A stretch of DNA of 46,220 nucleotides from Lysobacterales bacterium (GTDB taxonomy: Bacteria > Pseudomonadota > Gammaproteobacteria > Nevskiales > Salinisphaeraceae), in NCBI GenBank assembly GCA_002715985.1, contig PBAO01000032.1, positions 1 to 46,220 on the forward strand. Reading direction: 5' to 3'. The notes beneath the pieces are model-generated. The model was not told the origin of the DNA. It saw only the letters and a program-made list of their open reading frames with translations, and made no database searches. The position numbers were made by a program, and so were the translations under genes. Every line of letters begins with the position of its first letter. Within the stretch, counting starts at the first letter, position 1. Below are positions 1 through 8,226 of the stretch, piece after piece.

Positions 1-228
1 ATGGCCAAGGTCAACGTCTCGGAAACGCTGCACAAGGCCGTGGATACGGCCATCCAGCTCAATGGCGCGCGCGGCTATTCCAAGGACACGGTGCTGGAGT
101 GGATCTATCGCTATGCCCGCCAGGCCCGGTTGGTGGACGGCGCTTCGGAAGTCCACAAGATGGTCTTTTCCAGGACGCTGATGGCCGAGGGCACGGATTT
201 CTGGCACTGGCCGGGTCGAACGTCATGA
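1..228 (+). CDS. Acyl-CoA dehydrogenase, C-terminal end (partial)
   Basis: Only the last 75 codons are visible; the frame is open at base 1, so the ATG there is probably an internal methionine. The segment matches the C-terminal helical domain of acyl-CoA dehydrogenases: AIQLNGARGYSKDTVLEW is the conserved Q-x-x-G-G-x-G-Y-(S/T) block, and RLVDGASEVHKMV corresponds to the R-I-x-D-G-(T/A)-x-E-(I/V) motif that ends the domain. These FAD enzymes introduce the alpha,beta double bond into acyl-CoA thioesters. The stop overlaps the start of the acyl-CoA synthetase (ATGA at 225-228), which indicates translational coupling and a shared substrate. The flavin-binding part and catalytic base lie outside the window, so chain-length class cannot be judged. 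Confidence 0.85.
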   Translation: MAKVNVSETLHKAVDTAIQLNGARGYSKDTVLEWIYRYARQARLVDGASEVHKMVFSRTLMAEGTDFWHWPGRTS

Positions 229-1829
229 CACAGGCCGACTGGTCATCGCTTGCACCGAATGCGGCCAACCACGCGCCGCTCTCGCCCATATCGTTTCTCA
301 AACGTTCGGCACGGATCTATCCTGACAAGACCGCGATCATCGATGGCGAAACGCGCCTGACCTATCGCCGGTTCGAGCAGAGGGCACGAGCACTGGCCGC
401 CGGGCTGTCCGCGCGCGGCGTGACATGCGGCGACACGGTGGCCGTGCTGTCGCGTAATCGCCACGAGATGCTGGAAGCCCGCTATGGCATTCCCATGGCG
501 GGGGCCGTGATGAACCCGATCAACACGCGTCTGGACGCCGCCACGATTGCCTTCATCCTGGGCCACGGCCGGGCACGCAGCGTGCTCGTGGACACGGTGT
601 TCGCCCCGACGGTGCTTGATGCCTGTGCCCGGATGGCCACGCCGCCGGCGCTGGTCTGGATGACCAACGCCGGCTACGACACGCCCGAGCTCGGCCAGAC
701 GTACGAGACACTGCTGAGCGCCGGTCACGATGATTTCGCTCCGCTCACGCCGACCGATGAATGGGCGCCGCTGACGTTGTCGTATACCTCGGGCACCACG
801 GGGGATCCCAAGGGCGTGGTGTATCACCATCGCGGCGGGTATCTGGCCGCCATGAGCAACGCCCTGGCCTTCGAGATGACGCAGTCCTCGGTCTATCTCT
901 GGACCCTGCCGATGTTTCATTGCGACGGCTGGGGCTATGTGTGGTCGGTGACCGCGATGGGGGCCACGCATGTCTGCCTGCCGGCCATCGACGCCGAGCG
1001 TATTTACGACGAGATCGAGACACACGGCGTTACCCATCTGTGCGGGGCGCCCATCGTGCTCAATACGCTGATCGGGGCCTTTGATGCGGCCAACAAGCGG
1101 CTGAGCCAGACCGCGATATTCGCGCTCGGCGGGGCGGCACCGCCGGCAGCTGTGATCCGCAAGGCCCAGAGCATCGGTTTTGCGATCACCCACCTCTATG
1201 GCCTGACCGAAACCTATGGCCCGTCGGCGCTCTGTGTCTGGCAGCCCGACTGGAAAGCACTGGATACCGAGGCCCTGGCCGCGCGCATGGCGCGCCAGGG
1301 CGTGGCCAATTACGCCATCGAGGATATCGCGGTGCATGATGTGAATGGTGCCGCGGTGCCCGCCGACGGCGTCACGATCGGCGAGATCTGTATCCGCGGA
1401 CACACCGTGATGGCCGGCTATCTGGACAATCCGGCCAAGACCGCCGAGGCGTTTGCCGACGGCTGGTTTCATACCGGCGATCTGGCGGTCTGTCATCCCG
1501 ATGGCTACGTCGAGATCAAGGATCGGGCTAAGGACATCATCATCTCCGGCGGCGAGAACATCTCCAGCCTGGAGATCGAGGACGTGCTCTATGACCACCC
1601 GGCGATCGCCGAGGCCGCGGTGGTGGCCGCCCCGGACGAGACCTGGGGCGAGGTGCCCTGTGCGTTCGTGACGCTGGCCGTGGACACCACACTCGATGCC
1701 GAGACGCTGATCGACTATTGCCGCGCGCGCCTGGCCCACTTCAAGGCGCCCAAGCGCGTGGTCTTCTGTGAATTACCCAAGACCGCGACCGGAAAGATCA
1801 AAAAGAACGTGCTGCGAGACACGCTGTGA
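225..1829 (+). CDS. AMP-forming acyl-CoA synthetase
   Basis: A 534-residue member of the ANL adenylating superfamily that activates a carboxylic acid to its CoA thioester using ATP. Visible motifs are the AMP/phosphate loop LSYTSGTTGDPKGVVYHHRG near residue 186, the YGLTET adenine motif, GWFHTGDLAV with the conserved ATP-ribose aspartate, the hinge region KDIIISGGENISS, and the C-terminal catalytic lysine in KTATGKIKK. Length is normal. The frame is open further upstream, but ATG 225 overlaps the dehydrogenase stop as ATGA and begins just before the family's usual N-terminus, so it was preferred. The neighbours (dehydrogenase upstream, ABC importer downstream) suggest it activates the imported acid. 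Overall pattern is of the medium-chain or DmdB-like group; the substrate is unknown. Confidence 0.9.
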   Translation: MTQADWSSLAPNAANHAPLSPISFLKRSARIYPDKTAIIDGETRLTYRRFEQRARALAAGLSARGVTCGDTVAVLSRNRHEMLEARYGIPMAGAVMNPINTRLDAATIAFILGHGRARSVLVDTVFAPTVLDACARMATPPALVWMTNAGYDTPELGQTYETLLSAGHDDFAPLTPTDEWAPLTLSYTSGTTGDPKGVVYHHRGGYLAAMSNALAFEMTQSSVYLWTLPMFHCDGWGYVWSVTAMGATHVCLPAIDAERIYDEIETHGVTHLCGAPIVLNTLIGAFDAANKRLSQTAIFALGGAAPPAAVIRKAQSIGFAITHLYGLTETYGPSALCVWQPDWKALDTEALAARMARQGVANYAIEDIAVHDVNGAAVPADGVTIGEICIRGHTVMAGYLDNPAKTAEAFADGWFHTGDLAVCHPDGYVEIKDRAKDIIISGGENISSLEIEDVLYDHPAIAEAAVVAAPDETWGEVPCAFVTLAVDTTLDAETLIDYCRARLAHFKAPKRVVFCELPKTATGKIKKNVLRDTL

Positions 1830-1894
1830 CCGGCGATGGCGCCGGCTGAATCAGATAACGACAACGCGATAGATCGCGAAACGAGGAGAACATC

Positions 1895-3121
1895 ATGGCC
1901 CATCAACGATTCCGCCGGGCGGCCTGTGTGGCCGCCACCGTGCTTGGCCTGGCCGCGTGCGGCCTGGCGCAGGCGGCCGAGGAGCCGATCACGCTGGGGG
2001 CTGCGTATATCCGCTCGGGCAGTGCGGCCGGCTACGGCCAGTTCGCCGAGGAAGGCATGCAGCTGGCCGTGGACGAGATCAACGCCGCCGGCGGCGTGAT
2101 GGGCCGCCCGCTGGCTTACAAGATCGAGGACAGCCAGGGCAACGCCGGTACCGCCATCCAGGCGCTGCGCAAGCTGGTCTATCAAGAGCGCGTGGATGCG
2201 TTGATGGGGCTGGACAGCTCGGGCGTGGCCCAGGGCGTGGTGGCCACCGTACCGCGGCTGAAGAAGCCGCTGATCATCACCCATGCAGCCACGCCTGATG
2301 TCACCGGGGCCATGTGTAACCCCTATGTCTATCGCATCAGCGTGAACATCCAGCAGAACATGCGCGGGGCGGCCCGGATCGCCGCCGAGAGCGGGGCCAG
2401 GCGCTGGACCACGATCGGCCCGGATTACGCGTTCGGCCGTCAGTCCTGGGATTTCTTCGGGGCGGCGCTCAAGAAGGCCAATCCCGAGGTGACGCTACTG
2501 GAAACGACTGCCTTTCCGCGTTTCGGCGCCGAAGAGTTCACGCCCTTCATCAACGCGGTCATGGCCGCCAAGCCCGACGGCGTGCTGATCTCGCTCTGGG
2601 GCGGGGATCTCGTCAACTTCGTGCGCCAGGCCACCGACCTGGGCTTTTTCGACCAGGATCTGACGGTCATGTTCACCGTGGGCGCGGCCACCGAGGTGCT
2701 CACTGCCCTGGGCGACCAGATGCCCGAAGACGTATGGCTGGGCACGCGATACTGGTTCGATGCCTACGACAACCCCATGAACAAGCGCTTCGTCTCGGCG
2801 TATGCCAAGCGTTATGGCAAACCGCCCAGCTACAACGCCGAAGGCGCGTATGCCGCGGTTCATGCCTACAAGACCGCGATCGAAAAAGCCGGCAGCACCG
2901 ACGGCACGGCGATCGCCCGAGCCTTGTCGGGGCTGTCGGTCGCCACGCCCATGGGCGACGTGGTCTTTCGCGCAGGGGATCATCAAACGCTGGTCGGCCC
3001 GACCTGGGGCCGCTCGGGCCCCATGGACACACGTTTTGATATCCGCTCGCTGACTGATGTTCATGTCTTCGACGGGGCCGATGTCACGCCGCCGGTCAGC
3101 CAGACCGGTTGTTCGCTCTAG
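1895..3121 (+). CDS. Branched-chain amino acid-type ABC transporter substrate-binding protein
   Basis: A 408-residue type I periplasmic binding protein of the LivK/Leu-Ile-Val class. The signal sequence has basic residues at positions 5-8 and a hydrophobic core ending in LAAC (Cys22), a usable lipobox, so it may be a lipoprotein; a signal peptidase I site after AQA (residue 27) is the alternative. The mature start EPITLGAAYIRSGSAAGYG is the usual first strand and ligand loop. The Shine-Dalgarno AGGAGA precedes ATG 1895. It is the first gene of the importer and is followed by a strong stem-loop before the permease genes. Many relatives of this class bind aromatic or other carboxylates rather than amino acids, which fits the CoA-ligase context; the ligand cannot be read from sequence. 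Confidence 0.9.
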   Translation: MAHQRFRRAACVAATVLGLAACGLAQAAEEPITLGAAYIRSGSAAGYGQFAEEGMQLAVDEINAAGGVMGRPLAYKIEDSQGNAGTAIQALRKLVYQERVDALMGLDSSGVAQGVVATVPRLKKPLIITHAATPDVTGAMCNPYVYRISVNIQQNMRGAARIAAESGARRWTTIGPDYAFGRQSWDFFGAALKKANPEVTLLETTAFPRFGAEEFTPFINAVMAAKPDGVLISLWGGDLVNFVRQATDLGFFDQDLTVMFTVGAATEVLTALGDQMPEDVWLGTRYWFDAYDNPMNKRFVSAYAKRYGKPPSYNAEGAYAAVHAYKTAIEKAGSTDGTAIARALSGLSVATPMGDVVFRAGDHQTLVGPTWGRSGPMDTRFDIRSLTDVHVFDGADVTPPVSQTGCSL

Positions 3122-3133
3122 CCATGTCGGGCC

Positions 3134-3167
3134 GCGCTCGTGACGGTCGGTCGGTCGGCACGAGCGC
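3134..3167 (+). other. Stem-loop between binding-protein and permease genes
   Basis: A perfect 9-bp inverted repeat (GCGCTCGTG at 3134-3142, CACGAGCGC at 3159-3167) encloses a 16-base loop made largely of tandem CGGT units. No T-run follows, so it is not a clear intrinsic terminator. It lies 12 bases after the binding-protein stop. In several ABC operons such hairpins protect the upstream mRNA end or attenuate read-through so that the binding protein exceeds the permeases; that role is inferred here from position. Confidence 0.6.
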
Positions 3168-3185
3168 TATACAGGGGAAACAGAT

Positions 3186-4055
3186 ATGAGCGGATTCGCT
3201 ACCGCCGCCCTGAACAGTCTGGATATCGGGCTGCTTCTGTTCGTGATCGCGGTCGGGCTGAACATCGTCTTCGGCGTACTCAACATCATCAATTTCGCCC
3301 ACGGCGCGCTTTACATGCTGGGCGCGTATCTGGCGTTCACGCTCATTGGCCTGCTGGGGCTGCCGTTCTGGGTGGCGCTCGTCGTGGCCCCGCTGGGTGT
3401 GGCGGGGCTGGCGATTGTCATCGACCGGCTGTTGCTGCGCTTCATCTACGGGCGCGAGATCACCGACAGCCTGCTGCTGACCTTCGCGCTGCTTTTGATC
3501 ATCAACGAATCAACACGTCTGATCTGGGGCAGCGGGATTCATGTGATCGACCCGCCGGCGCTGCTGGCGGGCACGCTGACCCTGCCGGGCGGGCTGCGCT
3601 ATCCAGTCTATAACCTGTTCGTGATCGGCGTGGGGCTGGCCCTGCTGGCGGGACTGTGGTTGTTGTTCAATCGCAGCCGCATCGGGCGGATCATGCGCGC
3701 GGCCAGCCTCGACGGCGACATGGCGGCCTCGCTGGGCATCAACACCCGGGCCGTGGTGACCGGTGCGTTTGCACTGGGGGCCTGGCTGGCCGCGGTGGGC
3801 GGCGTCGTGGCCGCGCCCATGCGGGCCATTGATCCGGGCATGGGCGACAAGATCATCATCGAGTCGTTCATCGTGGTGGTCATCGGCGGCCTGGGCAGTT
3901 TCCCCGGTGCGCTGATCGGGGCGCTGGCGCTGGGCGTGATCCACGGCTTTGGCGGGCGCTATCTGCCCGAGATCAATCTCATCCTGCCGTTCATCGGCAT
4001 GGCCCTGGTACTGCTCGTCAAGCCGCATGGCTTGATGGGCCAGAAAACGGATTAG
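3186..4055 (+). CDS. livH: Branched-chain amino acid-type ABC permease LivH
   Basis: A 289-residue inner-membrane permease, slightly shorter than E. coli LivH (about 308). The N-terminus shows the family hallmark GLNIVFGVLNIINFAHGALYMLGAY, here split across residues about 20-45, followed by about eight hydrophobic segments. The cytoplasmic coupling region appears as SRIGRIMRAASLDGDMAASLGIN, the loop that docks to the ATPases. The C-terminal part contains FIVVVIGGLGSFPGALIGA, typical of the family. AGGGGA at 3172-3177 is the ribosome-binding site for ATG 3186. It pairs with LivM just downstream. Confidence 0.92.
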   Translation: MSGFATAALNSLDIGLLLFVIAVGLNIVFGVLNIINFAHGALYMLGAYLAFTLIGLLGLPFWVALVVAPLGVAGLAIVIDRLLLRFIYGREITDSLLLTFALLLIINESTRLIWGSGIHVIDPPALLAGTLTLPGGLRYPVYNLFVIGVGLALLAGLWLLFNRSRIGRIMRAASLDGDMAASLGINTRAVVTGAFALGAWLAAVGGVVAAPMRAIDPGMGDKIIIESFIVVVIGGLGSFPGALIGALALGVIHGFGGRYLPEINLILPFIGMALVLLVKPHGLMGQKTD

Positions 4056-4067
4056 GGGGCGCGTGTC

Positions 4068-5036
4068 ATGTCACGTGTATTGATGAGGGCGCTCGGCGTG
4101 GTGGGCGCAGCTGCCGTGCTGGCCGGCCTGGTGGCCGTGCCGTGGGTGGCGCCGTATTTCTATATCTTCATCGCCACCGAGGTGGTGATCCTTGGCCTGC
4201 TGGCCGCCAGCTTCAACCTGGTGTTCGGCTATGCCGGCATGCTGAGTTTCGGGCATGCCGCGTTCTATGGCGTTGGCGCGTATGCCACCGCCCTGGTGCT
4301 GTTGCATCTGCAATGGCCGTTGATTGCCTGCCTTGCGGTGTCGGCAGTGGCGGGGGCCGCGCTGGCGCTGGTCATCGGCTTTCTGAGCGTGCGTCTGGAT
4401 GAGGTCTATTTCGCCATGCTCACGCTGGCCTTCGGCATGATGGTCTTCGGCGTGGCTTATCAATGGCGCTCGGTCACCAACGGTAGCGACGGCATCGCCG
4501 GCTTCATGCTCACCGATTTCGCCCCGGGGGTGGGCTGGGTACTGGATGATCCGGCTGTCTATTACCACGTCGTGCTGGGTGTCGTGATCGTGGCCGCTGC
4601 GCTGTTGTATCTGATCTGTCGCAGCTCGTTCGGCCAGGTACTGCGCGCAATTGCCCAGAACCCGGAACGGGTGGCTTTCTGCGGACTCAACGTGCGGGCC
4701 TATCGGTTGGCTGCGTTCACCGTGGCCGGGGCGTTCGCCGGGTTGGCCGGCGGCCTGATGGCGCCGTTCTTGCGGGTGGCGAGCCCGGAAATGCTGCACT
4801 GGTCGATGTCGGCCGAGCCGGTCCTGATGGCGATTCTGGGCGGTACCGGCTATTTCCTGGGCCCATTCGTGGGCGCGGCCCTGTTCGTGTTGCTGGAGAC
4901 CTGGATCACGGGTTTCACCGAGGCCTGGATGCTGGTGCTGGGCGTCTTGCTGGCGCTGATGGTGATGTTCTTTCGGCGCGGGGTGTTCGGTACGGCACTG
5001 GCCTGGCTGACCCGTCGCACGGGGGACCGCTCATGA
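4068..5036 (+). CDS. livM: Branched-chain amino acid-type ABC permease LivM
   Basis: A 322-residue membrane protein, second permease of the importer. Conserved signatures are SFNLVFGYAGMLSFGHAAFYG near residue 50, the cytoplasmic loop SSFGQVLRAIAQNPERVAFCGLN that contacts the ATPase, and ILGGTGYFLGPFVGA near the end. It is shorter than E. coli LivM (about 425) because it lacks that protein's long N-terminal extension, as is common in non-enteric homologues. It starts 12 bases after livH and its stop overlaps the livG start (ATGA at 5033-5036), so the genes are probably translated together. Confidence 0.92.
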   Translation: MSRVLMRALGVVGAAAVLAGLVAVPWVAPYFYIFIATEVVILGLLAASFNLVFGYAGMLSFGHAAFYGVGAYATALVLLHLQWPLIACLAVSAVAGAALALVIGFLSVRLDEVYFAMLTLAFGMMVFGVAYQWRSVTNGSDGIAGFMLTDFAPGVGWVLDDPAVYYHVVLGVVIVAAALLYLICRSSFGQVLRAIAQNPERVAFCGLNVRAYRLAAFTVAGAFAGLAGGLMAPFLRVASPEMLHWSMSAEPVLMAILGGTGYFLGPFVGAALFVLLETWITGFTEAWMLVLGVLLALMVMFFRRGVFGTALAWLTRRTGDRS

Positions 5037-5824
5037 ATACGACGGATACACCGATTCTCTCGATCCGGGGCCTGGCCAAGCGTTTTGGCGGCGTGGCCGC
5101 GGTCTCGGGGATCGATCTCGACGTGGCCGCGCGCGAGACCGTGGCCATCATCGGGCCCAATGGGGCCGGCAAGACCACGCTCTACAACATGATTTCCGGC
5201 CGCATGACGCCCAGCGAGGGCGAGCTGGTCTTCGAAGGCCGCTCGATCACCGGCCTGGCCCCGCACCGCATCAGTCGGGCCGGGATTTCGCGCTCGTTCC
5301 AGATCAACAATATCTTTCCCGAGATGAGTGTGCGCGAGAACGTGGAGGTGGCGGTCTCGGCGCGGCGTGGCACGGCGCGGCGCTGGTGGAATATCGCCTC
5401 CCGGGCGCGGGGCGTGCAGGATGAGGCCGCCGCGCTTGTCGAGCGGTTATCGATCGCGCATCTGGCCGAGCGTCGCGCGGCGACCATCAGCTACGGCGAC
5501 AAGCGGCTGCTGGAGCTCGCCATGGTATTGGCGACCCGGCCGCGCCTGGTGTTGCTCGATGAACCCACTGCCGGCATGACGCCGGATGAGACCCAGCGCG
5601 TGACCGCGCTCATCCGTCGCCTGGCCGACAGCGGCGAGTTCACGTTTTTGATCACCGAGCATGATATGGCCGTGGTTTTCGGCCTGGCCGATCGAATACT
5701 GGTGATGCACCGCGGCGAGCGTCTGGTGCTGGGCACGCCCGAGGAAGTTCGTGTTCATCCCGAGGTGCGACGGGCGTATCTCGGCGACACCGACGAGGCA
5801 GACGAGGCAGACGAGACGACATGA
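5033..5824 (+). CDS. livG: ABC transporter ATP-binding protein LivG
   Basis: A 263-residue ATPase of the importer. Walker A is GPNGAGKTT (residues about 42-50), the family-specific Q-loop segment reads SRSFQINNIFPEMSVRENV, the signature is the degenerate ISYGDKRLLELA typical of LivG, and Walker B is RLVLLDEPTAGM followed by the switch histidine in FLITEHDM. The C-terminus carries an unusual acidic tail with repeated DEA units (DTDEADEADETT), encoded by tandem copies of a 9-base unit. Start and stop both overlap neighbours by ATGA, tying its synthesis to LivM and LivF. Confidence 0.93.
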   Translation: MNTTDTPILSIRGLAKRFGGVAAVSGIDLDVAARETVAIIGPNGAGKTTLYNMISGRMTPSEGELVFEGRSITGLAPHRISRAGISRSFQINNIFPEMSVRENVEVAVSARRGTARRWWNIASRARGVQDEAAALVERLSIAHLAERRAATISYGDKRLLELAMVLATRPRLVLLDEPTAGMTPDETQRVTALIRRLADSGEFTFLITEHDMAVVFGLADRILVMHRGERLVLGTPEEVRVHPEVRRAYLGDTDEADEADETT

Positions 5825-6528
5825 TGCTCGAAGTCGACGATATCCAGACCTACTACGGCGAAAGCCATGCGCTACAGGGGGTGTCCTTGACGGTAGCGGC
5901 CGGGGAAACGGTGTGTCTTCTCGGGCGAAACGGGGCCGGCAAGTCCACCACGCTCAAATCCATCATGGGGCTCACGCCACCGCGTAGCGGGCGCATCGTG
6001 TTTCAGGGCGAGGCGATCCAGGGGCGGCCGCCACATCGTATCGCCCGCGCGGGTATCGCTCTGGTGCCCGAGGATCGACGCATATTCCCCGGCCTGACCG
6101 TGCGTGAAAACCTGGAGGTGGCCCAGCGCCCGCCCCGGCGCGGCACCAAGCCCAGCTGGTCGATCGAGCGGATCTTCGATCAGTATCCGATGCTGGCCGA
6201 ACGTGCCCAGCAGGACGGGGCCACGCTCTCCGGTGGCCAGCAACAGATGCTGGCGGTGGCCCGGGCGTTGATGACCGAGCCCAGGCTGCTCTTGCTCGAC
6301 GAGCCCAATGAAGGCCTGGCGCCGGTGATCGTCAAGACGATCGGTGCGCTGATCGATGCCTTGGCCGAAACCACCACGATCGTGTTCACCGACCAGTCCG
6401 TGCATTTTGCACTGGCCCACGCCGATCGCGCCTATATTCTGGAGAAGGGCCGTGTGGTTCATGAGGCCGAGGCCGCTGCGCTGCGTAATGATACCGCGAC
6501 CCAGGAGCGTTATCTGTCGGTCGCCTGA
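5821..6528 (+). CDS. livF: ABC transporter ATP-binding protein LivF
   Basis: A 235-residue ATPase that pairs with LivG. Walker A is GRNGAGKST, the signature is a canonical LSGGQQQMLAVARAL, and Walker B is LLLLDEPNEGLAP. The segment EDRRIFPGLTVRENL is typical of LivF. In the switch region the usual LivF V-E-Q-N is replaced by FTDQSVHFAL. Two in-frame ATGs (5821 and 5824) are adjacent; the first overlaps the livG stop. The last 19 bases overlap the 3' end of the convergent TetR-family gene, so the operon terminates inside that gene's coding region. Confidence 0.92.
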   Translation: MMLEVDDIQTYYGESHALQGVSLTVAAGETVCLLGRNGAGKSTTLKSIMGLTPPRSGRIVFQGEAIQGRPPHRIARAGIALVPEDRRIFPGLTVRENLEVAQRPPRRGTKPSWSIERIFDQYPMLAERAQQDGATLSGGQQQMLAVARALMTEPRLLLLDEPNEGLAPVIVKTIGALIDALAETTTIVFTDQSVHFALAHADRAYILEKGRVVHEAEAAALRNDTATQERYLSVA

Positions 6529-7244
6529 TCGGGGATTTCCACGCCCAGATGCGCGCGCAGCAGGGCGCGCAGATGGGCCCCGTAGCGCGATACGCTGGTG
6601 TTCTGTGCCCGGTACTTGCCGCGTTTGAGGTACCAGTCCTGCAGCATGGCCTTGGTCATCGAGGCTGTCAGGCGTGCATCCACGGGCGCGAACTGGCCCG
6701 CGTGGATACCGTCGATGATGATGTCGTGAAACAGATCCTCGGTTTCGCGCTCGATGGCCACCGCATCGGCGCGGTGCGCGGCCGGCAGATGTCGTGCCTC
6801 CATGTACGAGAAATAGAACCAGGGGCGCATGGCTTCGGTCAGAAACAGATGGCTGGTCACCGCCGCGTCCAGCCGGGCCAGCGGCTCGGTGATGCCGTGG
6901 GTGAAATCACCCAGGATCTGGCGGGTGAGCATGAAGCCATGGCTCTGGATCAGCCCGACCAGATCGTCCTTGTTCTGGATCATGGCATACAGCCCGCCCA
7001 TGGACAGGCCGGCCTCGCGACACAGCGCGCGCATGCTCATGGCCGCAAACCCGCGCCGATTGGCCAGACGCAGGGTGGCATCGATCACGCGCGCCAGATT
7101 GCGCACCGCCACCCGCTCTTTCTTGATGCGGATGGTCTGTGGGTTGGCGTGATACAGCGCACGACAGATCTCGGTCTGTGACAGATCGACCGCGGCCATG
7201 AACCGCTCGAAGTCCAGGATATCCGGTGCTGGGCTGTTCGACAT
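6510..7244 (-). CDS. TetR-family transcriptional regulator
   Basis: A 244-residue regulator. The helix-turn-helix is clear at about residues 61-95 (RRGFAAMSMRALCREAGLSMGGLYAMIQNKDDLV), matching TetR_N with its glycine and tyrosine at the recognition helix. The remainder is helical, with a probable ligand-binding core around PWFYFSYMEARHLPAAH. About 45 residues precede the DNA-binding domain, longer than usual in TetR proteins. ATG 7244 was chosen; the frame continues to a GTG at 7253. It converges on livF and is transcribed away from the outer-membrane gene at 7381. It is the likely regulator of the adjacent transport and catabolism unit, with an acyl-CoA or the imported acid as effector; this is inferred from position. 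Confidence 0.85.
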   Translation of the reverse strand: MSNSPAPDILDFERFMAAVDLSQTEICRALYHANPQTIRIKKERVAVRNLARVIDATLRLANRRGFAAMSMRALCREAGLSMGGLYAMIQNKDDLVGLIQSHGFMLTRQILGDFTHGITEPLARLDAAVTSHLFLTEAMRPWFYFSYMEARHLPAAHRADAVAIERETEDLFHDIIIDGIHAGQFAPVDARLTASMTKAMLQDWYLKRGKYRAQNTSVSRYGAHLRALLRAHLGVEIPDQATDR

Positions 7245-7266
7245 GGGGGGCACAGCGGGCGTCTAC

Positions 7267-7281
7267 GACACGCAAGGTGTC
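7267..7281. promoter_or_regulatory. Candidate operator (short inverted repeat)
   Basis: GACAC and GTGTC are separated by five bases (GACACGCAAGGTGTC) in the divergent gap between the TetR-family gene and the outer-membrane protein gene. Position and symmetry suit an autoregulatory TetR site, but the arms are only five bases, so it could be chance. Confidence 0.25.
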
Positions 7282-7380
7282 ATGAAAGCGTTACAAGCCA
7301 TATGCAATCTGAGGACCTCGTTCAAGGGATAAAGCCTGACCGACCGCGATTGTGCGGTGTCTGGCAAAGCAGGGGAAACG

Positions 7381-8226
7381 ATGGGAATGCGGATACGCCC
7401 ACGCTGGGGGGGCGGGCTGGCGATGTCATGTCTGCTGATCACGGTGGCGCCCGCCGCGGAGCTGTCGCCCGAGGGGGCCGATCCGGCGCTCGTCGAGCTG
7501 CACCGACAGGTCTCGCTGGCCGGCGGGGCCAGCTATCTGGATCATGACGAGGCGATTGCCGGGCGTCGCGAGCACGACACGGGCGGGTTGCCTCAGCTCC
7601 GAGCCAGCGGTGGCTGGCTGTTCGATAACGGTCTGTTTTTCGAGGTCGGTGCGGCCTACAGTTTCGGCGAGACAGACCAAGATCGATCCGGACCCGACAC
7701 GCCGCGCAACGATCGTGACAGCGACAATGATCTCGTCTCGACCTACGGCCAGCTCGGTTTTTCTGCCGCGGCCTCGAACCGGGTATTGATCACGCCCTAC
7801 CTGAGCTATGGCTATCAGCACTGGCAGCGGGATATCCGCTACGGCATCGATTACAGCCGCGATTACGACACACACTTTCTGGGCGGCGGGGTGATGGTCG
7901 ATATCGGTATCGTGCATAACCTGATTGCCAGCATCGATCTGCTGGGCGCCTCGACCTTCGCCAATGAGCAGACGCTGGATATCCAGGCGCCGGGCTTTGC
8001 AGGGCAGACCGTATCGAGCGACAACGCGCCGCTGGCGCGTGCCGAGCTGAGCCTGGACTATCTGCTGGCCCCGCATGTTCATATCTTCACCGCCGCTCGC
8101 TACCGCTATATCTCGCGCCGTGCCCCGGAACAAGCCGATGTGGCCCCATCGGGCACGGCACAGGCCGACTACGACAGCGATACCCACGAAGTGAATCTGA
8201 ACGCCGGGCTCCGATTGACGTTCTAG
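7381..8226 (+). CDS. Outer-membrane beta-barrel protein, unknown function
   Basis: A 281-residue exported protein. The N-terminus has RIRPRW followed by a hydrophobic stretch ending APAAEL, a signal peptidase I site near residue 27. The mature region alternates polar and hydrophobic or aromatic residues (YLSYGYQHW, ARYRYISRR) and ends in LRLTF, the terminal phenylalanine typical of BAM substrates. It resembles autotransporter-like barrel domains without a passenger. AGGGGA at 7371-7376 supports ATG 7381 or 7387; an in-frame GTG at 7357 lies ahead of that site and is less likely. No specific function is recognised. Confidence 0.75.
   Translation: MGMRIRPRWGGGLAMSCLLITVAPAAELSPEGADPALVELHRQVSLAGGASYLDHDEAIAGRREHDTGGLPQLRASGGWLFDNGLFFEVGAAYSFGETDQDRSGPDTPRNDRDSDNDLVSTYGQLGFSAAASNRVLITPYLSYGYQHWQRDIRYGIDYSRDYDTHFLGGGVMVDIGIVHNLIASIDLLGASTFANEQTLDIQAPGFAGQTVSSDNAPLARAELSLDYLLAPHVHIFTAARYRYISRRAPEQADVAPSGTAQADYDSDTHEVNLNAGLRLTF

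Noticed and set aside
243-1739. A long open frame on the - strand inside the acyl-CoA synthetase gene
   Set aside because: It is antisense to a gene with complete motifs; long antisense frames are expected in GC-rich DNA and the translation shows no recognisable family.
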